Assembly (NCBI GenBank): GCA_018712785.1
Contig: DVGK01000132.1
Location: 1 to 40,280, forward strand
Source of the DNA: Candidatus Choladousia intestinavium
Lineage (GTDB): Bacteria; Bacillota; Clostridia; Lachnospirales; Lachnospiraceae
Length of the DNA: 40,280 bases
Reading direction: 5' to 3'
Position numbers and translations under genes: made by a program. The notes beneath the pieces were generated by a model. The model was not told where the DNA came from. It worked only from the letters and a program-made list of their open reading frames with translations, and did no database searches. Shown piece by piece: positions 24,523 to 33,807 of the stretch. Each line of letters opens with the position of its first letter. Position 1 is the first letter of the stretch.

Positions 24523-25227
24523 ATGCGTATGCTGGAAGAAAAGAAAATACCGTTCCGCATGATGATTTCCATAACGCATCTGGGGGATGAAAAAAAAATC
24601 GACAAAGTGATGGATTCCCTGCATATTCCCATCAGCTACCGCTGCCGCGGACAGGGAACCGCTCCTTCCGAGATTTTGGATATTCTCGGTTTCCGCGGTA
24701 CAGGACGGCTGCTCACCATCAGTTTTCTACCTAAGTTTAAGGTAAAAAAGGTATTCGGACAGATGAGCGAGAAAATGTCTTTCAGGAAGAAGGGTGGCGG
24801 AATCGTTCTCACGATTCCCATTACAGGACTTCAGAACAGTCTGTTTCGAATGCTGAGTGATGAAAATAAAGAGAGCGTCAAAAGAGGTTTAGAAGGAGAT
24901 AAAGCAGAGATGAAAGAACATTCCATGTATTCTATGATCTGGGTATCCGTAGCCAGCGGATACAGCGACGAAGTAATCGACGCCGCCCGCATGGCCGGCG
25001 CGAAGGGCGGTACCGTTATGAAGGGAAGACGCCGGGGTTCAGAGCATATCTCCCATTATTTCGGCATCGCTCTGCAGGAGGAGCAGGATTTTGTCATGAT
25101 CGTAGTTCCCAATGACAAAAAGCCGCAGATCATGACTGCCATCAGCCAGTCCTGCGGACTGAAGACGGAAGCGCACGGCGTTCTCTGTTCTTTGCCTGTA
25201 GATGATATTATAGGACTGGTAGACTGA
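24523..25227 (+). CDS. Tandem PII-like (nitrogen regulatory PII family-like) protein
   Basis: A 234-residue soluble protein that looks like two PII/GlnB-like domains in tandem, about 1-110 and 130-234. The second half carries AGAKGGTVMKGRRRG, HYFGIALQEEQDFVMIVVPNDKKPQIMTAIS, resembling the Gly-rich and Lys/Arg nucleotide-binding elements of PII, but without the uridylylated Tyr of a classical T-loop. PII proteins bind ATP/ADP and often gate a partner transporter (as GlnK does AmtB). Being two bases downstream of the DUF1538 gene, it is probably that protein's regulator. The first domain is more diverged and its assignment is less sure. Both partners are internally duplicated. Confidence 0.75.
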   Translation: MRMLEEKKIPFRMMISITHLGDEKKIDKVMDSLHIPISYRCRGQGTAPSEILDILGFRGTGRLLTISFLPKFKVKKVFGQMSEKMSFRKKGGGIVLTIPITGLQNSLFRMLSDENKESVKRGLEGDKAEMKEHSMYSMIWVSVASGYSDEVIDAARMAGAKGGTVMKGRRRGSEHISHYFGIALQEEQDFVMIVVPNDKKPQIMTAISQSCGLKTEAHGVLCSLPVDDIIGLVD

Positions 25228-25248
25228 CACATTTTTGCATATACGACA

Positions 25249-25282
25249 CAGCCCCGTGAAAACTTTCCCGGGGCTGCTTTTC
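25249..25282 (+). terminator. Terminator of the DUF1538/PII-like operon
   Basis: CAGCCCCG (25249-25256) pairs with CGGGGCTG (25269-25276) across a 12-base loop, followed by CTTTTCTATATTTT. It sits 21 bases after the PII-like stop and 14 before the end of the convergent phosphorylase gene, whose transcripts may also stop here, less efficiently. Confidence 0.85.
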
Positions 25283-25296
25283 TATATTTTCCTGTA

Positions 25297-27555
25297 TTAT
25301 TCTCCCAGATGCCAGATGTCCTGGTTGTACTCCCGGATCGTACGATCTGAAGAGAAAAACCCTGCCTGGCTGATGTTTATCAGGCATCGCTTCGCCCATC
25401 TCATGGGATTGACCGCGTAGTCCTCCACTGCCTGGTTTTTCCGAACCAGATAGGCGTTAAAATCAGGGAAAGTCTGGAACCAGTCTTTACCGATCAGCTC
25501 GTTTTTCAGACGCTCCAGATTTTCGGGGCAGCCCCGCTTCATCATCTCTTCTCCTGTAAGGAAATCCACAGCCCTTTTCAGGTTCGGATCCGTCTCATAC
25601 CACTCTCTGGCGCAGTAATCCTTATGACCGTAGCGGCGGATCACCTGGGCGCTGCTCTGACCGAAGATATAGATATTTTCTTCTCCTACCCTCTGGGCAA
25701 TCTCCACATTGGCGCCGTCCAGAGTTCCCAAGGTCACTGCTCCGTTCAGCATGAATTTCATATTGCCGGTACCGGAGGCCTCCTTGGAAGCAAGACTGAT
25801 CTGTTCTGAGAGATCACAGGCAGGAATCATCTTCTCTGCCGCGGTAACATTGTAGTTTTCAATCATTACCACCTGAATCCACTTGGACACTTCTGAGTCT
25901 TCCGCAATCACCTGAGACAGAGTCAGGATAGCGTGGATGATATCCTTCGCAATGGTGTAGGCCGGTGCTGCCTTCGCGCCGAAGACGGCTGTTATGGGCG
26001 TTCCCGGAACATGTCCTCTCTTTATCTCATAATACTGATGAATCAGATAGAGAAGATTCAGCTGTTGTCTTTTATACTCATGGAGCCTCTTGGCCTGGAT
26101 GGCGAACATAGAATCCGGATTCACTTCGATTCCCTGTTTTTCCATCAGCCAGTCGGCCATTTTTTTCTTATTGTGATTCTTGATCTCGATGAGCCGTCTG
26201 AGTACCTCTTCCTGCCCTGTAAACTGGGCCAGCTTCTCAAGCTCATCCGCGTCCTTTTTAAATCCCGGGCCGATCAGTTCTTCAATAAAATCTGCTAGTT
26301 CATGGTTGCAGGAGAGGAGCCATCTTCTGAAGGTAATTCCATTTGTCTTATTGTTGAATTTCTCCGGATAGAGATCATAGAAATTCTTGAGTTCGCTGTT
26401 TTTGAGAATCTCCGTATGAAGCGCCGCCACTCCGTTTGTACTGTGCGTAAAATGAATGTCCATATGGGCCATGTGTACCAGCCCTTCATCATCCAAGATA
26501 GCCACAGAAGGATCCTCTGTCCTCTTTTTGGCAGTCTCATCCAGAGTTCTTATAATAGGCATCAGCTGGGGAACTACCTGCTCCAAAAAGCTTACAGGCC
26601 ACTTTTCCAGCGCCTCTGCCAGTATCGTATGATTCGTATAAGCGCAGGTGTTTGTGACAATTTCTACAGCTTCATCAAACTGTATGCCTTTTTCCATAAG
26701 AAGACGAATCAGTTCCGGAATCACCATAGAGGGATGTGTGTCATTAATCTGAATGGCCGCGTATTCTGCCAGGTCATGGTAGTTGGACCCCCGCTCCCGA
26801 CACTCCTCCAGAATCATTTGCGCGCCGGCGCTGACCATAAGATACTGCTGATAAATTCTCAGGAGACGTCCCGCGTCATCGCTGTCATCCGGATAGAGGA
26901 AAAGGGTGAGGTTTTTCGCTATATTCTCTTTATCAAAAGAGATCCCCTCCTGAATCAACGACTCATCCACTGTATCCAGATCAAAAAGGTTCAGCTTATT
27001 TGTCCGTCCCTCATATCCGGTCACATCCAGCTGATACAGATGAGCCTGATAATCTTTTCCCGCCAGGCTTACTGTGTAAGTCTTCCCGGTATCCTCTGTC
27101 CACTGTTCGGCCTCCATCCAGAAATCCGGCTCCTCACACTGGAGGTTCTTCCGAAAGACCTGGTGAAACAGACCACAGTGATACCGAAGTCCAATGCCGT
27201 CTCCGGGAAGTCCCAGAGTTGCCAGAGAATCCAGGAAGCAGGCCGCCAGACGTCCCAGGCCGCCGTTTCCGAGACTTGGCTCCGGCTCGGACTCCTCCAG
27301 CTCCGCCATAGATTTCCCATGAGCCTTCAAGGCTTTTTCTACTTCATCGTAAATTCCAAGGTTAATCAGATTATTACTCAGCAGCTTTCCGATGAGAAAT
27401 TCCGCTGATATATAATAGAGCTTTCGTCCGGTCACCGGTTTTACCTCTTCCCGGCTCATTTCCTTCACAATCTTCATCAGTGCCGCGTACAGCTCTCCAT
27501 AGCTGCATGCTCCAATCTCTTTGCCGCATAATTCCTGCAGTTTCTGTTCGATCAT
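25297..27555 (-). CDS. glgP: Glycogen/alpha-glucan phosphorylase
   Basis: A 752-residue phosphorylase that releases glucose 1-phosphate from glycogen or maltodextrin in the cytoplasm. Signatures visible are [21 protein letters not shown] near residue 95, the active-site region [11 protein letters not shown], the phosphate region KRLHEYKRQ, and [27 protein letters not shown] with the pyridoxal-phosphate Lys600. It lacks the N-terminal regulatory extension of animal enzymes and is of typical Clostridial length. It is single on its strand and divergent from an AraC-type regulator, which may respond to carbon supply. No good promoter was identified in its 5' region. Confidence 0.96.
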   Translation of the reverse strand: MIEQKLQELCGKEIGACSYGELYAALMKIVKEMSREEVKPVTGRKLYYISAEFLIGKLLSNNLINLGIYDEVEKALKAHGKSMAELEESEPEPSLGNGGLGRLAACFLDSLATLGLPGDGIGLRYHCGLFHQVFRKNLQCEEPDFWMEAEQWTEDTGKTYTVSLAGKDYQAHLYQLDVTGYEGRTNKLNLFDLDTVDESLIQEGISFDKENIAKNLTLFLYPDDSDDAGRLLRIYQQYLMVSAGAQMILEECRERGSNYHDLAEYAAIQINDTHPSMVIPELIRLLMEKGIQFDEAVEIVTNTCAYTNHTILAEALEKWPVSFLEQVVPQLMPIIRTLDETAKKRTEDPSVAILDDEGLVHMAHMDIHFTHSTNGVAALHTEILKNSELKNFYDLYPEKFNNKTNGITFRRWLLSCNHELADFIEELIGPGFKKDADELEKLAQFTGQEEVLRRLIEIKNHNKKKMADWLMEKQGIEVNPDSMFAIQAKRLHEYKRQQLNLLYLIHQYYEIKRGHVPGTPITAVFGAKAAPAYTIAKDIIHAILTLSQVIAEDSEVSKWIQVVMIENYNVTAAEKMIPACDLSEQISLASKEASGTGNMKFMLNGAVTLGTLDGANVEIAQRVGEENIYIFGQSSAQVIRRYGHKDYCAREWYETDPNLKRAVDFLTGEEMMKRGCPENLERLKNELIGKDWFQTFPDFNAYLVRKNQAVEDYAVNPMRWAKRCLINISQAGFFSSDRTIREYNQDIWHLGE

Positions 27556-27582
27556 TACAGCTTCTCCTCTCTTCCATCAGTG

Positions 27583-27614
27583 GGACAGCCCCTTAAAGGG
27601 CTACCCGTCTGTCC
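27583..27614 (-). promoter_or_regulatory. Possible leader hairpin upstream of the phosphorylase gene
   Basis: GGACAG (27583-27588) can pair with CTGTCC (27609-27614), enclosing an inner AGCCC/GGGCT stem. It lies 28-59 bases before the start codon, in what would be the mRNA leader, and has no U-tract. Effect unknown. Confidence 0.3.
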
Positions 27615-27680
27615 AAACATGATATTTTTCAAGCATTCTTTTTATTCCTACAATTGATTTTTACCACTTCTTTCAAGAAA

Positions 27681-27713
27681 TTGCTTGTACAATACCAGCA
27701 AAATATTGTACAA
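27681..27713 (+). promoter_or_regulatory. AraC-gene promoter covered by a perfect inverted repeat
   Basis: TTGCTT (27681-27686), a 17-base spacer and TATTGT (27704-27709). TTGTACAATA (27685-27694) and its exact complement TATTGTACAA (27704-27713), 9 bases apart, span the region from -35 to -10, so a protein bound here would block the promoter. The bound regulator is not known; the site also lies upstream of the divergent glgP gene. Confidence 0.6.
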
Positions 27714-27747
27714 TCCTATCATCTGATGAAAACGAGGTGATTTAACT

Positions 27748-28647
27748 TTGACAGAAAAGAATTCCGTCCCATTCATCAACCCAAAGGAGGCCTACCATGA
27801 GACCAAGCGTCATACCCAGGCAATGTTTCCCTACAACGTATATCCCTGCACCATCCCTCAGGATCTCCCTGCAGTCCTCCTTCACTGGCAGGATACGATG
27901 GAGATCATATACATAAAAAAAGGCGCCGGAACCGCCCAAGTAGATCTGACAGCCTTTGACGTACAGGCCGGAACCATTGTCTTTGTGCCGCCCGGCCGCC
28001 TTCACAGTCTCAGAAACCATCCCGGCGTACGCATGGAATACGAAAATATTATTTTTGATCTGAGCTTTCTCGGAAGCACTGTGCTGGATATCTGCAGCCA
28101 GAAATACCTGCAGCCGCTCCAGAAGAATCAGGTGATGTTCCCTGCCTTCATAACTCCAGAAAGCAATGGCTACAGAGAAATCGCAGGCTGTCTGGACGAA
28201 GCGGATGATCTGTGCAGGCGCCGATGCGCCGGGTATGAGCTGGGGGTCAAAGCCTGCATTTTAAAGCTTTTCTCCCTTCTCTTTGAATTTGGCGAAGCCA
28301 GGCAGCTGTCTTATACCGGCTCAAAGGACACGGAAAAACTGAAGGCCCTGCTGAATTATGTGGAATTGAATTACCATCATCCCCTAAGCGTCCGGGCGGC
28401 AGCCGACGTCTGCGGCTACAGCTCCAGCCACTTTATGCGCTGGTTCAAGCAGACCGTCGGCATCAGCTTCATTCAGCATCTGAACGGCTACCGCCTGAAA
28501 AAAGCCCTGGAGCAAATCAAAGATACGGATAAAACCATTCTTGAAATTGCCGAGGGCTGTGGTTTCGATAATCTTTCAAATTTTAACCGGCTCTTTAAGA
28601 AGCAGTATGGCATCACCCCCAGGGAGGCTCGGAAAAATTCCCCCTGA
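27748..28647 (+). CDS. AraC-family transcriptional regulator with cupin domain
   Basis: A 299-residue regulator: N-terminal cupin-type sensor (HWQDTMEIIYIKKGAGTAQVD, IVFVPPGRLHSLRNH) to about 165, and a C-terminal pair of helix-turn-helices (HPLSVRAAADVCGYSSSHFMRWFKQTVG; DKTILEIAEGCGFDNLSNFNRLFKKQYGITPREAR). This layout is the MelR/RhaS type that responds to sugars. It uses a TTG start, 9 bases after GAGGTG. Its stop codon directly abuts the convergent proC stop, with no spacer. Divergent orientation to glgP suggests, but does not prove, control of glucan use. Confidence 0.93.
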   Translation: MTEKNSVPFINPKEAYHETKRHTQAMFPYNVYPCTIPQDLPAVLLHWQDTMEIIYIKKGAGTAQVDLTAFDVQAGTIVFVPPGRLHSLRNHPGVRMEYENIIFDLSFLGSTVLDICSQKYLQPLQKNQVMFPAFITPESNGYREIAGCLDEADDLCRRRCAGYELGVKACILKLFSLLFEFGEARQLSYTGSKDTEKLKALLNYVELNYHHPLSVRAAADVCGYSSSHFMRWFKQTVGISFIQHLNGYRLKKALEQIKDTDKTILEIAEGCGFDNLSNFNRLFKKQYGITPREARKNSP

Positions 28648-29442
28648 CTACATGCTTCTGGATTTTTCCATGCAGGCTTCCATTGCCTCAAAGACAGCAC
28701 TGCGGAATCCTTTTTCCTCCAGTACCCGCACTGCCTCAATGGTAGTTCCCGCCGGAGAGCAGACCATATCCTTAAGCTCTCCCGGATGCTTTCCTGTATC
28801 GAGAACCATTTTAGCGCTGCCCAGAACTGCCTGGGCGGCGAATTTATAAGCCTGGGATCTGGCCATGCCGCCTGCCACGGCAGCATCCGCCATTGCTTCG
28901 ATAAACAAAAATACGTACGCGGGAGAGCTTCCGCTAACTGCAGTCACTACATCCATAAGATTTTCCCCCACTATTTCTGTTCTTGAAAAACCGCTGCAGA
29001 TTTCCCTGACCTTCTGGAGCTCCTCTTCTGTCACCTGCTGATTCGGGCAGAGAGCCATCATCCCCTCTTTTACCATAGCCGGCGTATTTGGCATGGCCCG
29101 CACGATTTTCAAAGGCTTAGCGAACTCTTTCTCCAGCCATTCCAGGGTCTTTCCCGGAGCAATGGTAACAAGGATCTGAGCGCTGTTCACCGTCTCCCGG
29201 ATTTCCCGGATCACCTCCTGATAATACTGGGGCTTTACCGCCAGAAACAGAAGATCGGCAAAGGCCGCCGTTTCCTTATTATCCGGGGTTACCATAATTC
29301 CCAGCTCCTTCTGTCTCTTCTCCCTGGCCACAGTCAGAGCATCAGAGGCCATCATCTCCTGGGGACGGCACTTTCCCGAGTCCAGAATCCCCTGCATCAT
29401 CGCTCCGCCCATATTTCCGCATCCAATAAATCCGATCTTCAT
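28648..29442 (-). CDS. proC: Pyrroline-5-carboxylate reductase
   Basis: A 264-residue enzyme that makes proline from pyrroline-5-carboxylate with NAD(P)H. Seen: Rossmann motif MKIGFIGCGNMGGAMMQGI at the N terminus, FLAVKPQYYQEV, RAMPNTPAMV, and the C-terminal dimerisation signature DVVTAVSGSSPAYVFLFIEAMADAAV plus SPAGTTIEAVRVLEE. The start ATG at 29442 follows AAAGGA; the frame's earlier start at 29478 lies in the yccF end and is rejected. It is last in the long minus-strand run that includes the his genes, 16 bases after YccF. Confidence 0.95.
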   Translation of the reverse strand: MKIGFIGCGNMGGAMMQGILDSGKCRPQEMMASDALTVAREKRQKELGIMVTPDNKETAAFADLLFLAVKPQYYQEVIREIRETVNSAQILVTIAPGKTLEWLEKEFAKPLKIVRAMPNTPAMVKEGMMALCPNQQVTEEELQKVREICSGFSRTEIVGENLMDVVTAVSGSSPAYVFLFIEAMADAAVAGGMARSQAYKFAAQAVLGSAKMVLDTGKHPGELKDMVCSPAGTTIEAVRVLEEKGFRSAVFEAMEACMEKSRSM

Positions 29443-29458
29443 TCTGATTCCATCCTTT

Positions 29459-29818
29459 CTAATATACTTCTGAACCAAAAGGCATCAGCGCAAGCTTGGC
29501 AAGTTTAAAATGCTGCTTTCCAAACGGAATTCCCAGTATCGTAATACACAGAATCACACCGAATACCGTATGTTCTATAGCAAGGGGCAGACCAGATAAA
29601 ACCAGCCAGATAAGGTTCAGAATCATAGAGCCCGCGCCTCCTCCGTACCGGACATCTTTTCCGAACGGAAAAAACGAAAGAGTTGAAAACTTAAAGCACT
29701 GAAGTCCTATGGGAATCCCCACAATTGTCACACACCAGAGGCAGCCGGCCAGACACCAGCTAAGCCCTCCCAAAAAGCCTCCGCAGAGGAACCAGATTAA
29801 ATTTCCAAGACATCCCAT
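29459..29818 (-). CDS. YccF-domain inner-membrane protein
   Basis: A 119-residue hydrophobic protein with two copies of the YccF-type motif: GIPIGLQCFKFSTLSFFPFGKDV in the first half and GIPFGKQHFKLAKLALMPFGSEV in the second, each with membrane segments. It matches DUF307/YccF, whose function is not established. ATG at 29818 follows GAGAGGTG; the longer frame upstream overlaps the peptidase gene and is rejected. It is shorter than E. coli YccF. It lies 26 bases after the VanY-like gene and 16 before proC. Confidence 0.85.
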   Translation of the reverse strand: MGCLGNLIWFLCGGFLGGLSWCLAGCLWCVTIVGIPIGLQCFKFSTLSFFPFGKDVRYGGGAGSMILNLIWLVLSGLPLAIEHTVFGVILCITILGIPFGKQHFKLAKLALMPFGSEVY

Positions 29819-29844
29819 ATAAATACACCTCTCTGTCCGATCTG

Positions 29845-30552
29845 TTATGGCGCGTCGCTTCTTATTATATCGTATACATATTCCTCCAGCGTCAGCCCTT
29901 CCTCCATAATTTCTGCCGCTGCCCAGGTACCCACATACCGGAAATGCCACGGTTCATAGCTGACTCCTGTGATTTCTTCTCTGTCTTCCGGATAGCGCAG
30001 AATAAATCCGTATTCCGCGCAGTGTTCCAGGAGCCATCTGTTCTCCGGCGTATCTGCCTGCCTTTCATCCAGCACCTGGTTCGAAGGGCTTACCAGATCT
30101 GCCGCCAGTCCCGTTTCATGTTCGCTGCAGCCGGGAGGCATGGTTTCCCGCACTACGTAGCGGTACGCTTCCTCGCAGCTCATCCCCCGCCCAATAGCCG
30201 ACGCGATATCCTCTTGAAGAAGGTCCTCCTGATAGCTTCTGTCTCTGTATCCGGAAGCAATGATGATCGTATGCCCATCCTCTTCTGCAGCCTCCATCAT
30301 CCTCTCCAGAGCCGCACAGGCAGCGATATCCAGCCGGATCTCCGGACGCTGGGCAGTGGGCGTAAGATTTGGAATGAAGTCTTCCGGTATCGCATGCTGC
30401 CGGTTTACCAGCATTAAAAAACGCTTCCTCTCCCCCAGCTCACGAACCTTCTGGTCCAAATTCTGATAATCCGAAAGCAGCTTTGGAACATCTATTCTCC
30501 CGTAAAGAAAACCTGACAGAAAAACAACAGCCAAAACAATCCTGATGCTCAA
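29845..30552 (-). CDS. VanY-type D-alanyl-D-alanine carboxypeptidase (M15)
   Basis: A 235-residue protein with an N-terminal hydrophobic anchor (about 3-17), so it is likely tethered outside the cell. The zinc site is complete: SEHETGLAADL with His145 and Asp152, and EPWHFRYVG with His203; ASGYRDRSYQ lies upstream. M15 enzymes of the VanY/LdcB kind trim peptidoglycan stem peptides. It starts with TTG, only two bases after the hisIE stop and with GGAGG upstream, so it belongs to the same transcript as the his genes although its role is unrelated to histidine synthesis. Confidence 0.9.
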   Translation of the reverse strand: MSIRIVLAVVFLSGFLYGRIDVPKLLSDYQNLDQKVRELGERKRFLMLVNRQHAIPEDFIPNLTPTAQRPEIRLDIAACAALERMMEAAEEDGHTIIIASGYRDRSYQEDLLQEDIASAIGRGMSCEEAYRYVVRETMPPGCSEHETGLAADLVSPSNQVLDERQADTPENRWLLEHCAEYGFILRYPEDREEITGVSYEPWHFRYVGTWAAAEIMEEGLTLEEYVYDIIRSDAP

Positions 30553-30554
30553 AA

Positions 30555-31817
30555 CTACCTCCTTGCCAGCTCCTCCGTAATATCCTTCCAGGTCACTCCC
30601 TTTTCGGCCATCAAAACCATGGCATGGTATAGAAAATCAGAGATCTCATATTTAATCTCCTCAGGATCCGGGTTTTTGGCGGCAATGATGATCTCTGCCG
30701 CTTCCTCCCCCACTTTCTTCAGGATCTTATCCAGTCCCTTGTCAAAAAGATAATTGGTATAGGAGCCCTCCTTGGGATGAATCTTCCGATCCTGAATGAC
30801 CTCATAGACCTCTTCAAACACCTTCAGAGGATTCGTCTTATCATATTCCTTCTGGAGAATCGTTTCATAAAAGCAGCTTCGGTTTCCCGTATGGCAGGCA
30901 GCCCCCACCTGGTGTACCTTGGCCAGAAGCGTGTCCCTGTCGCAGTCGATGCAGAGCTCTTTCACATACTGAAAATGTCCGGAGGTAAGTCCCTTGACCC
31001 AAAGCTCCCGGCGGCTGCGGCTGTAATAAGTCATCCTCCCGGTCCTGACAGTGGTTTCAAAGGCCTCCTGGTTCATATAAGCCACCATCAGCACTTCAAG
31101 ATTTTTGTAGTCCTGAACGACTACGGGAAGAAGTCCGGATTCATTTAGCTTCAGCTCCTCCCACTTTACCGAAGTTTCAAAGGTATTCACTGGAATCCCC
31201 CGCTGCTTCCACAAATGCTTTCTCTCCATATAATTCTCACCGGCACCGCGCCATCCTGTGACAATCACGCCCTGGACATCCTCCCGGACAAGAAAAGAAT
31301 CCGGCTCATCCGTCACAACATAGCAGGGAAGCTCTTTCGTCTCTTTCTTCAGCAGCTTTTCGTTAAGAACTACTATTCCTCCCAGATACTCTTCACGTCC
31401 CCTGGCTTCGGAAAATTCCTCTTCTGTCCTTACGCAGGCCAAAATCTTTTCTTTCCCGAACCGATCCGAAACCTCCTGGGTCAGTTCGCAGTTTTCTTCT
31501 TTGCCGTAATTCAGAAAGACCCTGCGGCATCCTGCATAGAGGAGCTTTTTCACATCCTCCATTCTTCGGATATTTCCTCCTCCAAAGATTGGAAGATCCG
31601 CAGTGCAGGCCATTTCTTTCAGAATCCGGATGGACTGTTCATGCCCCTCCTCGCTGTCCGAAAGGTCAAAGCACAGGATTCCGTCTGCTCCGTGATTATC
31701 ATAATACTGCGCCAGGCTTTTGGGATCTCCCTCCAGAAACAGTGAAAAATCCTTCCAGTCTTTTACAGCCTTTCCGTCTTTTAAAAAAATAGGAATCAAC
31801 AATTCTTTTTGCGTCAT
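30555..31817 (-). CDS. hisIE: HisIE with N-terminal HisF/HisA-like barrel domain
   Basis: A 420-residue protein. Residues about 225-320 are phosphoribosyl-AMP cyclohydrolase (HisI) with [19 protein letters not shown], the metal site [11 protein letters not shown] and CHTGNRSCF; about 330-418 are phosphoribosyl-ATP pyrophosphatase (HisE) with [15 protein letters not shown]. Residues about 1-215 resemble a HisF/HisA half-barrel-repeat fold ([60 protein letters not shown]) but the HisF catalytic aspartates (CLDV and AIDA positions) appear as PIFL and ACVR. It likely has two working activities (steps 2 and 3) plus a non-catalytic barrel. Homologues of this length are annotated simply as HisIE in Clostridia. 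It precedes the VanY-type gene by two bases. Confidence 0.9.
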   Translation of the reverse strand: MTQKELLIPIFLKDGKAVKDWKDFSLFLEGDPKSLAQYYDNHGADGILCFDLSDSEEGHEQSIRILKEMACTADLPIFGGGNIRRMEDVKKLLYAGCRRVFLNYGKEENCELTQEVSDRFGKEKILACVRTEEEFSEARGREEYLGGIVVLNEKLLKKETKELPCYVVTDEPDSFLVREDVQGVIVTGWRGAGENYMERKHLWKQRGIPVNTFETSVKWEELKLNESGLLPVVVQDYKNLEVLMVAYMNQEAFETTVRTGRMTYYSRSRRELWVKGLTSGHFQYVKELCIDCDRDTLLAKVHQVGAACHTGNRSCFYETILQKEYDKTNPLKVFEEVYEVIQDRKIHPKEGSYTNYLFDKGLDKILKKVGEEAAEIIIAAKNPDPEEIKYEISDFLYHAMVLMAEKGVTWKDITEELARR

Positions 31818-31836
31818 TATTCTTCTCCTGTTCTTT

Positions 31837-32427
31837 TTAAAGGGACCCTTTGGTGGAAAGCACGTCCGTGATCCGCCCGTCGTAGCTTACCGCCTCATCC
31901 AAAGCCTTGGAAAATGCCTTAAACATGCCTTCTGCCATATGATGTCCGTTTCCTCCCCGGAGCATTTGGAAATGTAGATTCATGGCCGCGCTGTAGGAAA
32001 CAGCGTAAAAGAACTCCCGGATCGTTTCCGTATCCATGCTTCCGATTCGCTCTGAGGGAAAAACGGCATCCGATACGAAGAAAGGACGTCCGCTTAAATC
32101 CAGGGCGCACAGCACCAGTACCTCATCCATGGGAAGGATCCTGCTTCCATACCGGCGGATTCCCTTTTTATCCCCCACAGCCTCCCGGATGGCCTGGCCC
32201 AGGACAATCCCAGTATCTTCAATGGTATGATGGCAGTCTACCTGAAGATCTCCCGTCACCTTCAGCTTCAGATCAAACAGTCCGTGCCTTGCGAACCCCT
32301 CCAGCATATGGTCAAAAAAACCTATGCCGGTATCAATCTGCCCATTTCCCGTTCCATCCAGATTCAGCTCCAGCTCTATCTGGGTTTCCTTCGTTTTTCT
32401 TACGACTTTCGCTCTTCGGCTCTCCAT
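31837..32427 (-). CDS. hisB: Imidazoleglycerol-phosphate dehydratase
   Basis: A 196-residue stand-alone HisB (dehydratase only, no phosphatase domain). It shows the two manganese-binding repeats: [13 protein letters not shown] ... [11 protein letters not shown] and ... [22 protein letters not shown] codons lie at 32433 and 32427; the ribosome site GGGAGG abuts the first, so the second is more likely. It sits 17 bases downstream of hisD. Confidence 0.96.
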   Translation of the reverse strand: MESRRAKVVRKTKETQIELELNLDGTGNGQIDTGIGFFDHMLEGFARHGLFDLKLKVTGDLQVDCHHTIEDTGIVLGQAIREAVGDKKGIRRYGSRILPMDEVLVLCALDLSGRPFFVSDAVFPSERIGSMDTETIREFFYAVSYSAAMNLHFQMLRGGNGHHMAEGMFKAFSKALDEAVSYDGRITDVLSTKGSL

Positions 32428-32444
32428 TTTCATCCTCCCAGTTT

Positions 32445-33755
32445 TTACTCCCAGTCTTTCGCTCTGTCCTCAAACCTGACATTAATGGAATTGGCATGGG
32501 CGGTCAGATGCTCCGCCTGGGCAAATGCCACAATATCCTTATGGGCCCTTTCAAGAGCTTCCTTTGAATAATATACAATACTGGATTTTTTCACAAAGTC
32601 ATCTACAGACAGAGGCGAAAAGAATCTTGCCGTCCCGTTTGTGGGAAGCACATGGCTTGGCCCTGCGTAGTAATCCCCCAGGGGCTCGCTGCTGTAATCC
32701 CCCAGAAAAATAGCACCTGCGTTCTGAATCCGGGTCATAACCTGGAAGGGATCCCTGGTAACGATCTCCAGATGTTCAGAAGCCACCGCGTTTGCCGCCT
32801 CTATGGCCTCGTCCAGATTATCGGCCACCAGAATAAACCCATATGTATCCAGAGACTTCCGGATAATCTCCTTTCTCGAGAGGACCTCCAGGAAGCCCTG
32901 GATCTCCTTCTCCACCTGGTCAGCTAGGTCCTGGCTGTCCGTCACCAGGATGGCGGAAGCCATCTCGTCGTGCTCCGCCTGGGAAAGGAGATCCGCCGCC
33001 ACGTATCTCGGATTCGCGGTTTCATCCGCCAGCACCAGGATCTCGCTGGGGCCTGCGATGGAATCAATTCCCACATGTCCATAGACGGCTTTTTTAGCCA
33101 GAGCCACGTAGATATTCCCCGGCCCTGTAATCTTATCCGTCTTGGGAACGCTCTCTGTTCCAAAAGCCATAGCAGCAATAGCCTGGGCCCCTCCCATCTT
33201 GTATACCTCGTCTACCCCCGCCTCTTTCGCGGCCACCAGAGTGGCAGGCGTCACTCTGCCGTCCTTTCCCGGTGGAGTCGCCATAATGATTTTCGGCACC
33301 CCCGCTACTCTGGCAGGCACCACATTCATTAATACCGAGGAGGGGTAGGCCGCCTTCCCGCCCGGGGCATAGATTCCCACAACAGAAAGTGGCGTCACCT
33401 TCTGTCCCAGGATGGTTCCTTCCGGCGTACTGTCAAACCAGCTGTATCTTTTCTGTTTTTCATGGTACGCTTTTATATTGGCCAGGGATCTCCGGATCAC
33501 CTCCAGAAGAGAGGGATCTGTAGCTCGATAGGCCTCCTCCACCTCTTCCCGTGTCACTTTTATCGTCTCCCCGGTAAGTTTTACCTGATCCAACTGCTCC
33601 GTATAACGGAACAGCGCCGAATCTCCTTCCTGCCGCACGTCTGACACGATCCGGGCCACCCGGCTCTCATATTCCCCGTAGCTTGCGGGACTCCGTTTTA
33701 AAAGCTGCTCCAGTATATGTTTCCTGGAATCCTCTGTCAGCCTGATTTTCTTCAT
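32445..33755 (-). CDS. hisD: Histidinol dehydrogenase
   Basis: A 436-residue enzyme for the last two steps of histidine synthesis, NAD-linked and zinc dependent. Recognisable are YAPGGKAAYPSSVLMN, VAGVPKIIMATPPG, GPGNIYVALAKKAVYGHVGIDSIAGPSEILVLAD, AEHDEMASAILVT, and SEHLEIVT and AGPSHVLPTNGTARFFSPLSV near the C terminus. Length is normal. It lies 52 bases after hisG with AAAGGA before the ATG. Confidence 0.97.
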   Translation of the reverse strand: MKKIRLTEDSRKHILEQLLKRSPASYGEYESRVARIVSDVRQEGDSALFRYTEQLDQVKLTGETIKVTREEVEEAYRATDPSLLEVIRRSLANIKAYHEKQKRYSWFDSTPEGTILGQKVTPLSVVGIYAPGGKAAYPSSVLMNVVPARVAGVPKIIMATPPGKDGRVTPATLVAAKEAGVDEVYKMGGAQAIAAMAFGTESVPKTDKITGPGNIYVALAKKAVYGHVGIDSIAGPSEILVLADETANPRYVAADLLSQAEHDEMASAILVTDSQDLADQVEKEIQGFLEVLSRKEIIRKSLDTYGFILVADNLDEAIEAANAVASEHLEIVTRDPFQVMTRIQNAGAIFLGDYSSEPLGDYYAGPSHVLPTNGTARFFSPLSVDDFVKKSSIVYYSKEALERAHKDIVAFAQAEHLTAHANSINVRFEDRAKDWE

Positions 33756-33807
33756 GGCATCCGCATCCTTTCTTTTCTCTGTCCTTCCATACTCAAATCT
33801 CTGAGGG

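Noticed and set aside
26302-27408. 368-residue plus-strand frame inside glgP
   Set aside because: Antisense to conserved phosphorylase sequence; no recognisable domain and no ribosome site.
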